64,000 nt of DNA from Symbiodinium natans (Eukaryota > Sar > Dinophyceae > Suessiales > Symbiodiniaceae), in assembly GCA_905221605.1 (NCBI GenBank), contig CAJNDS010002818.1, forward strand, positions 10,001 to 74,000, in the 5' to 3' direction. Below, in pieces: positions 54,724 to 64,000 of this stretch; position 1 is the stretch's first letter, and the number at the start of each line of letters is the position of its first letter. The position numbers were made by a program, and so were the translations under genes. The notes beneath the pieces were generated by a model that worked only from the letters and a program-made list of their open reading frames with translations, was not told the origin of the DNA and did not search any database.

Positions 54724-54776
54724 CCCTGTGTTGCTTGGGCCGTGGCGTCTCGCTGCTCTTGCCGCAGATGTCGCAC
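54724..54776 (-). CDS. Possible exon with a CxxC pair
   Basis: Between GCCAGAG and AGGG/GCTTAG; reads CDICGKSSETPRPKQHR. The CxxC could be half of a zinc site. The frame is open well beyond both borders, so limits are uncertain. Confidence 0.4.
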
Positions 54777-55326
54777 CTCTGGCAGATGCTTCGAATAAGG
54801 CTTTATAGGGCTTCGGTGACGAGGTATATCCTAAAGCTGGGGAGGATAGGAACCCTGCATACACCATAAGCCCTAAAACCGTACACCCTAAACCCTAAAG
54901 CCCCCATGTCATGCGGTATAGGGTCAGGGCTGAGGCTGTCAGAATTTACGTTACAGCACTTGCACTCTTGAGGATAAGTTTGGTAGTTAAAGGGGTTAAG
55001 GGGGTTGTCGTTTTATAGAATTAAACAAGCCAAGCTGACACCGCACTCCTTGCCCCAATCTCGTGCACAGGGCATATGGATCATAAAGCCCTTTGGACCC
55101 GACAGCCCAAGCCCTTACCCTAAACCACTTTGCAATCCAGAACCTAAACCCTGAAAGATATCCTGAGCCTTCGGACGTGGCTAGCCCGCCTCCCTGAACC
55201 CTGAACCCTGAACCCTGAACCCTGAACCCTGAACCCTCCAGAATTTAGGGTTTAGGGTTTAGGGTTTAGGGTTTACGGTTTAGGGTTAAACCCTCAAGCC
55301 TGAAACCTGAACCCCCAAACCCCCAC

Positions 55327-55409
55327 CTTGCGCCCATGTACTTGGCGCAGGGGACCAACTTCTCCGGGTCCATCGTGAGCACGCCCTGTCGAGCCCAACC
55401 GAACGGCTT
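55327..55409 (-). CDS. Exon, unidentified
   Basis: 27 codons between CCACGAG and GCAAG/GTGGGGG; reads KPFGWARQGVLTMDPEKLVP and CAKYMGA. High GC3, convincing protein. Confidence 0.6.
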
Positions 55410-56112
55410 CTCGTGGGGTTGTGAGGGTTTAGGGTTTAGGGTTCAGTGTTTAGGGGTTGTGAGGGAGGGTTTAAGGGTTTTTGGATGCTTTGAGGGTCGG
55501 TTGGGCTTTAGGGCGTTTAGGGTTACAGGGTTTTGAGGGTTTGTAGGGCTTCTAGGGCTATAGGGTTTTGAGGGTTTCTGGGGTTACTGGGGTTTAAGGT
55601 GTTTCGGGTTATAGGGTTTAGGGCTTTTAGGCTGATAGTAGCTTGGCTGACTTCTGAACCCCTCCGAAAAGTTCAACTTTTAGGCTCCTTATTGTATTTT
55701 CTTCAAAAACCCAAAAGTTAAAGTCCTGCCAGAAGAAAGCCAAGGTAGGGTTTGAGTTTTTTTTTTTTTTTTTTTGGGGGGGGGGGGGGGGGGGTGGGGG
55801 GCCATAGGGGACAAAGGGTTAAACGCCCAAAACCTACTTCTTCTAGGTCCCCTAAGGATCCTGAAAGAGAATGTTGTTTATAGCAAACGTACAATAATAT
55901 GTAGGTCTAGGATGACAGGGTCACAGGGCTTAAGCCCTAACCCCTAAACAGTAAACCCTGAACCCTAAACTTTCAACTCAAACGCCTAAACAGCAAGGTT
56001 GCCCTCTCATTCAACGCTGCGGAAGACGCCATCGGTTTTGGGGTTTAGGGTTTGGGCTTTGGGTTTTGGGTTTTAGGGTTTAGGGTTTAGGATGTAGGGT
56101 TTAGGGCCAAGT

Positions 56113-56343
56113 TCACGAGGGTTTGGGGCATTGAAGCTGGGAGTTAATCATTTCTCCCATCCAGCAGTGAAGACACCACAGGCGACTACCCAGACCGACC
56201 ATCACCTGCTGGGGCGTAGGGCTAAGGGCGCAGGGTTTAGAGTTCATCCATGTACGCCAGGCCGTAAGCAAAGAGGGTCCACGTACCCCATATCTTTGCG
56301 AGGGCGCAGCGGTTGCAATATCTTCCAGGGCCCCAAACCCCAA
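56113..56343 (-). CDS. Possible coding segment
   Basis: An uninterrupted 76-codon frame with EDIATAAPSQRYGVRGPSLL and LGSRLWCLHCWMGEM. It ends in telomeric-type sequence at both sides and has mixed codon use. The plus strand is open over much of the same interval. Low certainty. Confidence 0.3.
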   Translation of the reverse strand: MGFGALEDIATAAPSQRYGVRGPSLLTAWRTWMNSKPCALSPTPQQVMVGLGSRLWCLHCWMGEMINSQLQCPKPS

Positions 56344-56379
56344 ACCCTAAAGCCTAAAGCCTAAACCCGAAGCCCTAAA

Positions 56380-56550
56380 GCCTAAACCCGAAACCCTAAA
56401 CCCCTAAACCCCTAAACCCTAAACCCCTAAACCCCTAAACCCCTAAACCCCTAAACCCCTATACCCCTAAACCCCTAAACCCCTAAACCCCTAAACCCCT
56501 AAACCCCTAAACCCTAAACCCCTAAACCCCTAAACCCCTACACCCTAAAT
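56380..56550. repeat. Variant array, CCCCTAAA
   Basis: About twenty 8-bp units. Confidence 0.9.
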
Positions 56551-56772
56551 TGTAGGTTCACCCAAAAATCCACATTTCTAAGAAGGCTTCTCGGGCCGGG
56601 TCTTAGAGGCTCAAAGAGGGGTTTAGGGTTTAGGGCTGCAAGACGCCGACCTTTTGAACTGCAATTGTTTGGTAGCACTAGGGTTTAGGGTTTAGGGTTT
56701 AGCGTTTAGGGTTTAGGGTTCAAACCCCATAAAGCTGTGTGCGTAGGACCTTTCAAAGGTGCGACATGGAGC

Positions 56773-56795
56773 CGTAGGTAAAGAGAGTCCCAGGC
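56773..56795. mobile_element. M5 right-end fragment
   Basis: GTAGGTAAAGAGAGTCCCAG only. Confidence 0.5.
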
Positions 56796-56882
56796 CAGGT
56801 AGGGCTGAGAGCTCACGGGGTGGCTGGGGTCTTCGTGGCGGCCCTCCCCCCTACACCCCCTGACCCTGTAAGCTTGCGTGGG

Positions 56883-57092
56883 CTACTCCTGAAGCACGTA
56901 GTACTGCCATCCGTATTTTTGCCATGGGTGCTTGTACTCCTCCAGATCTTTGCGCGAGTCTTCGCGTGCCTGTTGCCGGACTCTGGAAAGATGGCCCGCG
57001 AATGGGTGATTGTGGATGGCCTCCGTGAAGGTGTTGTAGGTAGTGGTGTTCCATTCTGTCTGTTCCTTCCATTCGCGACGAGTGTCGGGGTT
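56883..57092 (-). CDS. Terminal exon of an unidentified protein
   Basis: 70 codons from a CTATCAAG acceptor to a TAG stop, reading NPDTRREWKEQTEWNTTTYN, FTEAIHNHPFAGHLSRV, QQAREDSRKDLEEYKHPW and ending YGWQYYVLQE. Highly charged and aromatic, good GC3. A TTTAG in the telomeric repeat six bases upstream is an alternative acceptor. Other frames over the same bases are clearly worse. Function unknown; its upstream exons are not identified in the duplicated region to the right. Confidence 0.7.
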   Translation of the reverse strand, partial: NPDTRREWKEQTEWNTTTYNTFTEAIHNHPFAGHLSRVRQQAREDSRKDLEEYKHPWQKYGWQYYVLQE

Positions 57093-57660
57093 CTTGATAG
57101 CCCCTAAACCCTAAACCCGCCTAAACCCTAAACCCTAATTAAACCTAAACCTAAACCTAAACCCCTAAGTTCTAAAACCTAAACCCTAAACCGTAAACCC
57201 TCAACCCTAAACCCTAAACCCTAAACCTAAAACCCTAGACCCTAAACTCTAAACCCTCGTGAAGCTCCAGAAATCCGAAGCCGAGACCCTCAGCCCAAGA
57301 ACCCAAAAACCCTAACACCCTGAAATGGTTTAGGGTTTAGGGTTTAGGGTTTAGGGTTTAGGGTTTAGGGTTGAGGGTTGAGGGTTTAGGGGTTAGGGTT
57401 TAGGGTTTCCAACCTCCAAACGCCAAACCCCTCACACTCTCTCCCTGTCCTGCCTTCTCGCCCCGAGCGCACCAGTTGTACTTCGGGCCTCGGTCTCACC
57501 CTACACTTGTGGTTTTTCAGGTCCTCAAGACCCTACGTTTAGGGTTTAGGGTTTAGGGTTTAGGGTTTAGGGTTAGAAATTGATGTGGCGCTGAGCGTTC
57601 GTTTGTCGCAGCTTCTGCCCCTAGCTTCGAGATTGGGTGAAACGCTCTTCGCAATCTAAC

Positions 57661-57772
57661 TTGGTAGCCCAGTAGCCCCATCATAATGAGGGTAGCCTTT
57701 GTTGTGTTGGTTACTTTGCAAGGCAACCTTGAGCCAACAAAGAATGGAAAAAGAGTACCACTGGGCTACCAA
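57661..57772. mobile_element. M2 element, intact form
   Basis: TTGGTAGCCCAGTAGCC and CCACTGGGCTACCAA as inverted ends. Serves as the array-free comparison for the copy at 58681. Confidence 0.8.
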
Positions 57773-57880
57773 GCTACATGAGTTTGAGGCCTAAACCCTA
57801 AACCCTAAATCCTAAACCCTAAACCCTAAACCTCCAAACTGCTGGATCCAAGGAGCTGTGCGATGCAAGATGAATTACTC

Positions 57881-57983
57881 TTGGGATGTTCCCCCTTATA
57901 CTACGAGCCCTCAAGAGGGGCTTATAATCGGGGACACCTATAATCCCGACTAAGGACTGTCAGTATGCGGAGGAACACCCCAA
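57881..57983. mobile_element. M1 element in repeat copy A
   Basis: Terminal inverted repeats TTGGGATGTTCCCCCTTATA and GGAGGAACACCCCAA. The tandem copy at 59010 has a junction here with only TTGGGATGTTCCCC left. Confidence 0.75.
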
Positions 57984-58123
57984 CATCACTTGAGAGGTTA
58001 CAAGGTAGGCCACAGGTCCTACGATTCTCGCGACGGTGCGCGAAGGTCCATGCGCAGAGGCATACTCTTAACGAGTCTGCCTGCGGTCGAAGGCCCAACG
58101 TCAAGCTCGGCCCAGGACCAATC

Positions 58124-58327
58124 CACTTGGAGGTTCATCGGCACTTAGAACACCAGTTGTAAGTCTACTTATCGCCTACACGGAGGACGTAGGGGGCTTA
58201 TAAGTGCCCGAAATTTCTAAACGCCCAAACCCTAAATCTTAAACCCTAAGCCCTGAACCCTAAACCTGACAAGTACACATATGATTCGTTTCCATTTGGG
58301 GGTATGAGTACCCTGAAGCTCCAAGTA
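58124..58327. mobile_element. M7 element, repeat copy A
   Basis: CACTTGGAGGTTCATCGGCA and GTACCCTGAAGCTCCAAGTA, with a short CCCTAAA tract inside. Confidence 0.65.
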
Positions 58328-58680
58328 AGAGCTCTCAAAGCAATCTGAAGCTGGTGGCGATCACTGCGGGCTATCTAGCTATGACATCTAACAGCCTGTG
58401 TTTTCGGGTTTTGGGTTGGGGTTTAAATTCGAATGTTCCAGACATACGGCCGTGACAGCCATAGAAGCCATACAGCGTCACTCGTGGCTGCTCCATCAGA
58501 GGGTTTCGGGTTTAGGGTTTAGGGGTTAGGGGTTAGGGTTTAGGGTTTAGGGGTTCGGGTAAGTTGCAAGGCACAAAGCAAAGCCAGCTCTGTTAGAAAT
58601 TGATGTGGCGCTGCGCTTTCGCTTGTCGCAGCTCCTGCCCCTAGCTTCGAGACTGGGTGAAACGCTCTTCGCAATCTAAC

Positions 58681-58841
58681 TTGGTAGCCCAGTAAGTTTA
58701 GGGTTTAGGGTTTAGGGTTTTGGGTTTAGAGTTTAGGGTTTAGGGTTGAGGGTAATGAGCGTACCCTTGGTTAGGTTGGTTACTTTGCAAGGGAACCTTG
58801 AGCCAACAAAGAAGGGAACAAGGGTACCACTGGGCAACCAA
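58681..58841. mobile_element. M2 element interrupted by a telomeric array
   Basis: Same flanks and ends as the element at 57661, but after GGTAGCCCAGTA about 57 bp of TTTAGGG repeat replace roughly a dozen bases. Confidence 0.8.
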
Positions 58842-59130
58842 GCTGCGTGAGTTTGAAGGCCTAAACCCTAAACCCTAAACCCGGAACCCTAAACCCTAAA
58901 CCCTGAACCCTAAACCCTAAACACTGAACCCTAAACCCTAAACCCTGAACCTCCAAACTGCTGGATCCAAGGAGCTGTGTGATGCAAGATGAATTACTCT
59001 TGGGATGTTCCCCTACAAGGCAGGCCACAGATCCTACGATTCTCGCGACCGTGCGCGAAGGTCCTTGACACTCTTAACGAGTCTGTATGCGGTCGAATAG
59101 CCGAACTTGAAGCACGGCTCAGGACCAATC

Positions 59131-59334
59131 TACTTGGAGGTACATGGGCACTTAGATCACCGGTTGAAAGTCTACTTATCGCCTACACGGAGGACGTAGG
59201 GGGCTTACAAAAGTGCCCTAAACTCTAAAACCTAAACCCTAAATCTTAAACCCTAAACCCCAAACCCTAAACCTTAAAAGTACCATTATAATTCGCTTTC
59301 ATTTGGGGGTATGAGCACCCTGAAACTCCAAGTA
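59131..59334. mobile_element. M7 element, repeat copy B
   Basis: TACTTGGAGGTACATGGGCA and GCACCCTGAAACTCCAAGTA, with a CCCTAAA tract inside. Confidence 0.65.
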
Positions 59335-59684
59335 AGAGCTCGCAAAGCAATCTGAAGCCGGTGGCGGTCACTGCGGGCTATCTGGCTATGACATCTAACA
59401 GCCTGTGTTTTCGGGATTGGGGTTTAGGGTTTACATTCGAGTATTCCAGACATACGGCCGTGACCGCCATGGAAGCCATAAAGCGTCACCCGTCGTGGCT
59501 GCTCCATGTTACAGCCGTAGCTGACGGCAAACCTGGCGTCCTGCGGGTAATTATACTACAACAACCGCCAAAACCCTAAACCAACCCTTTAAACCCTAAA
59601 CCCTAAACCCTAAACCAAGTACATGAGTTCGAAGGATGCCAGCCGGCCGATCCAAGGACCTGTACGATGCAAGATGAATTACTC

Positions 59685-59785
59685 TTGGGATGGTCCCCCT
59701 TTATACGAAGAGTCTTTAATAGGAATTACAATAGGGGTACTATAGTCCCTGTTAAGGACTGTTAGTATAACGGGGAACATCCCGA
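59685..59785. mobile_element. M1 element in repeat copy C
   Basis: TTGGGATGGTCCCCCTTTAT at left and GTTAGTATAACGGGGAACAT then CCC at right. Confidence 0.75.
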
Positions 59786-60134
59786 AATCACTCCGACGAT
59801 TGCAATTCCGGGCCGAGGTAGGCCACAGCTCCTACGATTGTCGCGACCGTGCGCGAACGTCCCTGCGCAGGGGCATACCAAACGATATCAGACGAAACCC
59901 ACACACATGCACTGCTCTAGGGTCACCGAGGGTTCATGCCCAATGCCAACGCATGCAAGGACAAAATTGAAACTACCACAAGGACAGGATGGATGAGTCA
60001 ATTCACATGAAAGACGACCGGGGAGCACAAGGCTTCTCAACAATAACCCCATCTGAGCCGCGTAGCGGCGTACCAGTTCTCCAAGTGGGATGTTGCATGC
60101 TCGTACTTTGCCTGGGGCCTCATGCGCGTGCTGA

Positions 60135-60767
60135 CTACTCGAGGTGACTGATCGTGGCCACTTTGCCGCGGTTGTCCCGCAAGTTCCTGTCAGCACCAGC
60201 TTCCAGCAGCAAATGTACGATCTCCATGTGGCCTTTGTCAGCAGCGTGCATTAGTGCGGTTTTGCCTTCGGCGTCCTGCAAGTTTATTTTGACACCAGCT
60301 TCCAGCAGAAAACGGACCATCTCAATGTGGCCCCGGGCACACGCGTGCATGAGAGCCGTCTTCTCGCTGGTCACACCGTCCTGCCAGTCCTTGTTGGCTC
60401 CTCCGTCAAGCAGAGCTTGGGCCACTTTAACATGGCCTGTTTTGGCGGCGTACATCACAAACTCTTCTTTGGCTCGGTCTTCCAGGTCTGGCCTACCCAA
60501 TGTGGAGGACACCACTAGCTGCCACTCAGTGGTTCTCAGTGGCATACCAGGAAGTTCCTCGAAACCGCTCTCGGACTCAAAAAGCCGTTGAAAGCACATT
60601 GGGTAATGATACTGAGCGCGCAAGTGGCCCTTTATGGAAACCACATCCCAGAAAGTCCCCTTCGGCTCAGCAGCAAGCTCTGCCCCGGAGACACGGCTCC
60701 ACACGCGCCGCATGGCACCTTTTTGCGTCGAACTCCACCTGAGATAGGCCAAATCCCTGCGGGCCAT
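60135..60767 (-). CDS. Ankyrin-repeat protein with a dinoflagellate-type N-terminal domain
   Basis: 210 residues from ATG at 60767 to TAG. Residues about 20-92 (RRVWSRVSGAEL, then DVVSIKGHLRAQY, ending WQLVVSSTL) match the plan of a small domain, probably ubiquitin-like, found at the front of many dinoflagellate ankyrin proteins. Three ankyrin repeats follow at about 102-201, with KTALMHACARGHIEMV and KTALMHAADKGHMEIV. The last repeat stops early (LRDNRGKVATISHLE), so the protein is short. Ankyrin repeats bind other proteins; partner unknown. A CTCAG at 60774 lies in frame just upstream of the ATG, so the segment may also be a downstream exon of the small exons to its right. No telomeric repeat interrupts it. 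Confidence 0.85.
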   Translation of the reverse strand: MARRDLAYLRWSSTQKGAMRRVWSRVSGAELAAEPKGTFWDVVSIKGHLRAQYHYPMCFQRLFESESGFEELPGMPLRTTEWQLVVSSTLGRPDLEDRAKEEFVMYAAKTGHVKVAQALLDGGANKDWQDGVTSEKTALMHACARGHIEMVRFLLEAGVKINLQDAEGKTALMHAADKGHMEIVHLLLEAGADRNLRDNRGKVATISHLE

Positions 60768-61297
60768 GAGTCTCTGAGTGTTGCCTTCCCAGAGAACCCA
60801 ATACCCTTACAGTAAACAATCGAGAGGGGTCTTTATGAAATACCCTAAACCCTAATAACCCTAAACTCCAAAGCCTGAGCCCTAAGCCCTGAAGACAACA
60901 TTTACTAAAACGCTAAACTACAATAAACTCTAAGCCCTGAGCCCTAACCAAACCGTTGACCTCTAAGCCCTTAGCGCTAACCAAACCGTTGACCAGACAC
61001 CAAACCCAGCGCCAAAATCCGAAACCAAAGATTTCTATTCTAGATACCAAGCCCAATCTTCTTACTAAACCTTAAACCCCAAACCCCAAACCATATGAAC
61101 CCCGAGGTGAGGCTGGACATTTGCTAGACCCAGGAGTAGCCTAGGAATAAACGGGTGCCCTTCTTGGTTTGAAGCGGATTCTCAGGGAACCCCAACGCAA
61201 AAAAAGGAAAGAAAGGCCTAAACCCTAAACCCTAAACCCTAAACCCTAAACCCTAAACCCTAGAAGTCCTAGTTTGCAATGGCAAGGCACGGTGGAC

Positions 61298-61339
61298 CTT
61301 GGCGATGGGCGACTCAGACAGGACGGGGTTGCTCGAGAT
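61298..61339 (-). CDS. Short exon, unidentified
   Basis: 14 codons, phase 0, between CTTGGCAG and AAG/GTCCACC; reads ISSNPVLSESPIAK. The phase matches the exons at 61568 and 62587, so the three may form one chain leading toward the ankyrin segment. Confidence 0.5.
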
Positions 61340-61567
61340 CTGCCAAGACAGAGGCGGAGTGGAGGCTTCTTTAGGGTTTGGGGTTTGGGGTTTAGGGTTT
61401 AGGGTTTGGGGTTTGGGATTTGGGGTTTGGGGTAGAGGGTTTGCCTGTGGGTTCGGGTTGAGGGCTTGCTGCTTTTGAGGCGGCAGGGGTTCAGGGTTTA
61501 GGGTCTAGGGTGGGACTTGAAAGGGCTGGCTTGTCTTGAGGCTTCCCGAAAAGGAAGAGGAAAAGAC

Positions 61568-61621
61568 CCCGTAAACGGAGGCAAGAATAGACCAAGCAAT
61601 GGCAGCAAAGCGATTGCGCAT
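61568..61621 (-). CDS. Possible exon, hydrophobic
   Basis: 18 codons, phase 0, between GGAAGTCAG and GGG/GTCTTTTC; reads MRNRFAAIAWSILASVYG. Could be a membrane segment or part of a signal peptide. Confidence 0.35.
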
Positions 61622-61831
61622 CTGACTTCCGTAAACCTTAAACCCTAAACCCTAAAGCCTGAACCCTAAACTCTGAACCCTGAACCCCAAAACCCAAAAC
61701 CCTAAACCCTAAACCGCAACAATGGAGACTTCAGGTTGTTCCTGACCGCGAAACCCTCTCAACCCCCTCACTTCTCGAGCCGCTCTTCCCCTCTAGACCC
61801 TAACCCTAAACCCTAAACCCTAAAACCTCTG

Positions 61832-61866
<35 letters not shown>

Positions 61867-61926
61867 ACCCGCGAAAAAAACACCCTCAACCCTAAAGCCT
61901 CAACCATAAACCCCTAAGCCCAAACC

Positions 61927-62025
61927 TTGGGATGTTCCCCCTTATACTAACAGCCCTTTAGGGATAATAAAAGGGGGTACTACGACCCCTATTAAGGACT
62001 GTTAGTCTAAGTGGGAACATCCCAA
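61927..62025. mobile_element. M1 element, best copy
   Basis: 99 bp with long inverted ends: TTGGGATGTTCCCCCTTATA with CTAACAG, and CTGTTAGTCTAAGTGGGAAC with ATCCCAA. No coding capacity. Confidence 0.8.
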
Positions 62026-62586
62026 CCTAAACCCTAAACCGCAAAAGAGCAGAAGAGCAGAACAAAAAAAGAAAGCAAGCTCGAACCTCTTGCATGACCA
62101 GCCCTAAAACCCTAAACCCTAAACCCTAAACCCTAAACCCTGAAAATCAACCAGAAGCCTTGCTTCCATTATTTCTGCCTTCTAAATACAGCAACATCTC
62201 AGCAACCGTAAACACTAAACCCTAAACCCTAAAAAAAACGAAACAAACTGTCCAAGCTACTTTTCATGCTCAAGACCACCATAAGAACAATGATGTTGAA
62301 TTCTCGAACATTTGTTAAAAAAAAAAAAAAAAAAAACAGGTTTTGTGCCCAAGTGTAATTGTGGGGTGCCATGTGCATGAAAAGAGAAGACTGTTTTTGA
62401 CATTTTTCCAGCAACCCAAAAGATCGACTTAGCTAGCCAAGGAAGAAAGCCAAAAAGGCTTCTTATCTCGCAAAAGAAGACAAAAGGCCTGCTTTGCAGC
62501 AACCCTGAACCGTGAACCCTGAACCCTGAACCCTGAACCCTAAACCCTAAACCCTAAACCCTCAACCCTAAACCCTAAACCCTAAC

Positions 62587-62639
62587 CGCCTCCTGGGATT
62601 CCTTGTTGACAAAACGCTCCAGGCTCTGTTCCGGCTCCT
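62587..62639 (-). CDS. Exon, unidentified
   Basis: 17 codons between AGAGTGAG and GCG/GTTAGGG; reads EEPEQSLERFVNKESQEA with the shared first codon. Helical and charged, good GC3. Confidence 0.5.
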
Positions 62640-63082
62640 CTCACTCTGGGACTCTTTGGGGCCTCCTTAGGGTTTAGGGTTTAGGGTTTAGGCTGTAGGG
62701 TTTAGGGTTTAGGGTACAGGGTTTAAGGTCTTACTTTAGGGTTTAAGGAATGTTTTGGGGATAAATCTAAGGTCTTTGAAAAAGAATTCAAGGTTTAAGT
62801 CTAAGTGCTTTCCTTTCGGGGTTTCAGTTTTAAGGAGGGTTCTTGTACAGGTCTGGCCTGTTCGTGTGGGGTTTAGGGTTTGGGGTTTAGGGTTTGGGGT
62901 TTTAGGGTTTAGGGTTTCGGGTTTAGGGCTAGTTTAAGGTATGAGGTTTAAGGCTTCGGGTTCAGGGTTTCAGGGTTTAGGGTTTGAGGTTTAAGGTTAA
63001 GGGTTTAGAGGGTTTAGGGTTTGAGGTTTAAGGTTTAGGAATAACGGTTAAGGGCTGGAGATTTATAAGCTTTAGGGTTCAC

Positions 63083-63127
63083 GCTGTGGGGGAAGATCTT
63101 GACATGCAGGCCGTCAGGGGTGGGGAG
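63083..63127 (-). CDS. Possible exon, unidentified
   Basis: Reads LPTPDGLHVKIFPHS with an AGC/GTGAACC donor. The 5' border lies against a (GT)n microsatellite and has no clear AG. Confidence 0.4.
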
Positions 63128-63130
63128 AGT

Positions 63131-63152
63131 GAGTGTGTGTGTGTGTGTGTGT
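63131..63152. repeat. (GT)n tract
   Basis: About ten GT units. A (CTT)n tract lies at 2617-2648 and CT tracts at 33898-33917 and 46690-46709. Confidence 0.9.
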
Positions 63153-63202
63153 CCTAAACCCTAAACCCTAAACCCGAAACCCTAAACCCTAAATCCAAAA
63201 AC

Positions 63203-63256
63203 GCCCCTGGTGGCACCTCCATGGTCGGCAGGTAGCCGGCGATGATGCCATGGCGC
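63203..63256 (-). CDS. Exon, unidentified
   Basis: 17 codons between AAGCCTCAG and GGGGC/GTTTTTGG; reads RHGIIAGYLPTMEVPPG. High GC3 and good borders. Confidence 0.55.
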
Positions 63257-63414
63257 CTGAGGCTTTGGGGTTTGAGCGTCGAGGGTTGAGGGTTTAGGTT
63301 TTTAGGGTTTAGGGTCTAAGGTTTTTTGTAGAGTTTAGGGATTTTAGGGTTTAGGACTTGAGGGTTTGAGGGTTTGAGTGTTTGCGGGTTTTGGGTTAGT
63401 TTAGGGTTTAGGGT

Positions 63415-63655
63415 TCTTTTGGTTTAGGGTTTAGGGTTTAGGGTGTGGGGGTTGGTTTAGGGTTTAGGGTTTAGGGTCTAGGGTCTAGGGTTTAGGGTTT
63501 AGGGTTTAGGGTTTAGGGTTTAGGGTTTAGGGTTTAGGGTTTAGGGTTTAGGGTTTAGGGTTTAGGGTTTACGGTTTAGGGTTTAGGGTTTAGGGTTTAG
63601 GGTTTAGGGTATAGGGTTTTGGGTTTTGGGTTTAGGGTTTAGTTTAGGGTTTAGG
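63415..63655. repeat. Interstitial telomeric array, TTTAGGG
   Basis: Over twenty-five units with scattered variants; the longest stretch of near-canonical telomeric repeat besides 15280. Confidence 0.95.
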
Positions 63656-63909
63656 GTTCCTTCTGCGAGGTGTTCACGACAGGGCTGACAAAGACGGGGG
63701 TCTAACTGACAAGGAAGCCATGGGGTCTGACAAGCCGCCTAAACCCTAAACCCTAAACCCGAAACCCCTAAACCCTAAACCCTAAACCCTAAACCCGAAA
63801 CCCCTTTACCCTAAACCCTTTACCCTAAACCCTAAACCCGAAAAGGTTGCCAGATGCTTTCCGTGTCAGCCGCCTCTGGGTCTGGTCTTTCCATGAACTA
63901 CTATTTGCC

Positions 63910-64000
63910 TAGGCTGCCCAGTAACCTAGGATGAAAAAGGGTGCCCTTTTTTTGCGTAAAAGGGGTTTATAGGGGAACCTAGAGCCCCCAAAAAGGGAAT
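63910..64000. mobile_element. M2 element, cut by the window edge
   Basis: TAGGCTGCCCAGTAACC at left and GGGGAACCTAGAGCC core; right end beyond the window. Confidence 0.6.

Larger units (their letters stand above)
57582..59520. repeat. Tandem duplication of about 1 kb with a third partial copy
   Basis: Copy A (57582 to about 58490) and copy B (58595 to about 59510) match in order: TAGAAATTGATGTGGCGCTG, M2, a CTGCTGGATCCAAGGAGCTG segment, a GGCCACAG-TCCTACGATT segment, M7, and a TGACATCTAACAGCCTGTG segment. They differ by whole elements: M1 is present in A but nearly absent in B, and a telomeric array sits in the M2 of B. A third partial copy (59620-59880) follows with M1. No convincing protein is encoded. 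Confidence 0.8.

Noticed and set aside
63415-63655. A true chromosome end
   Set aside because: Non-repetitive sequence and further elements follow on both sides, and arrays occur throughout the window in both orientations.

Overview
The window looks like nuclear DNA of a protist, most likely a dinoflagellate. Four things suggest this. (1) One protein at 60135-60767 couples an N-terminal domain seen in many dinoflagellate ankyrin proteins to ankyrin repeats. (2) Exons are short, GC-rich at third positions, and often use GC or GA as well as GT splice donors. (3) Introns are bounded by short direct repeats, as for the introner elements known from dinoflagellates. (4) The repeat that fills the window is the telomeric unit TTTAGGG/CCCTAAA. 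There are no bacterial features: no operons, no ribosome binding sites, no CRISPR.

More than half of the sequence is interstitial telomeric repeat (ITS): perfect arrays up to about 170 bp and a larger mass of decayed or variant units (TTTAGGGG, TTTGGGGG, CCCTAAAA, CCCCAAA, CCCTATAGAAA). Into this are set at least ten families of short (70-200 bp) elements with terminal inverted repeats, here called M1 to M11, without coding capacity (MITE-like), plus microsatellites and long C/G homopolymers.

Genes are present but fragmented. Nearly all coding sequence I can support is on the minus strand, as exons of 30-110 bp separated by 0.1-1.5 kb of telomeric repeat and MITE. Only four pieces are long enough to stand out as open reading frames: a SET-domain protein (6193-7893, two exons), a basic protein exon (26640-27180), a 58-residue exon (41780-41954) and the ankyrin protein. 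I read the rest by looking for GC-rich islands between ITS arrays, splice-like borders, an open frame with GC-rich third positions, and matching phases. The best spliced model is a 2-oxoglutarate/Fe(II) dioxygenase domain running from 17153 down to 11960 in eight exons. A second chain of five exons with matching phases, of unknown function, runs from 29646 to 28116.

The main result is how the introns are built. Several telomeric-repeat introns are bounded by direct duplications of the coding sequence (20 bp at 12026/12228, 11 bp at 29393/29585, 7 bp at 15027/15521). The reading frame is restored when one copy is kept. The same kind of array, with a 20-bp duplication, interrupts a MITE at 46344-46449, and ITS-free and ITS-filled versions of three MITE copies can be compared directly. 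A MITE of about 110 bp flanked by a 7-bp duplication forms the intron of the SET gene. I infer that telomeric repeats were inserted at breaks and, when they landed in genes, became introns. TTTAGGG arrays carry GT and AG in the right order, and at least nine exons here seem to use the GT of the adjoining telomeric repeat as donor.

All splice models were made by eye from genomic sequence alone. Individual exon borders may be wrong by a few bases, and some short exons will prove false. RNA data would settle them.
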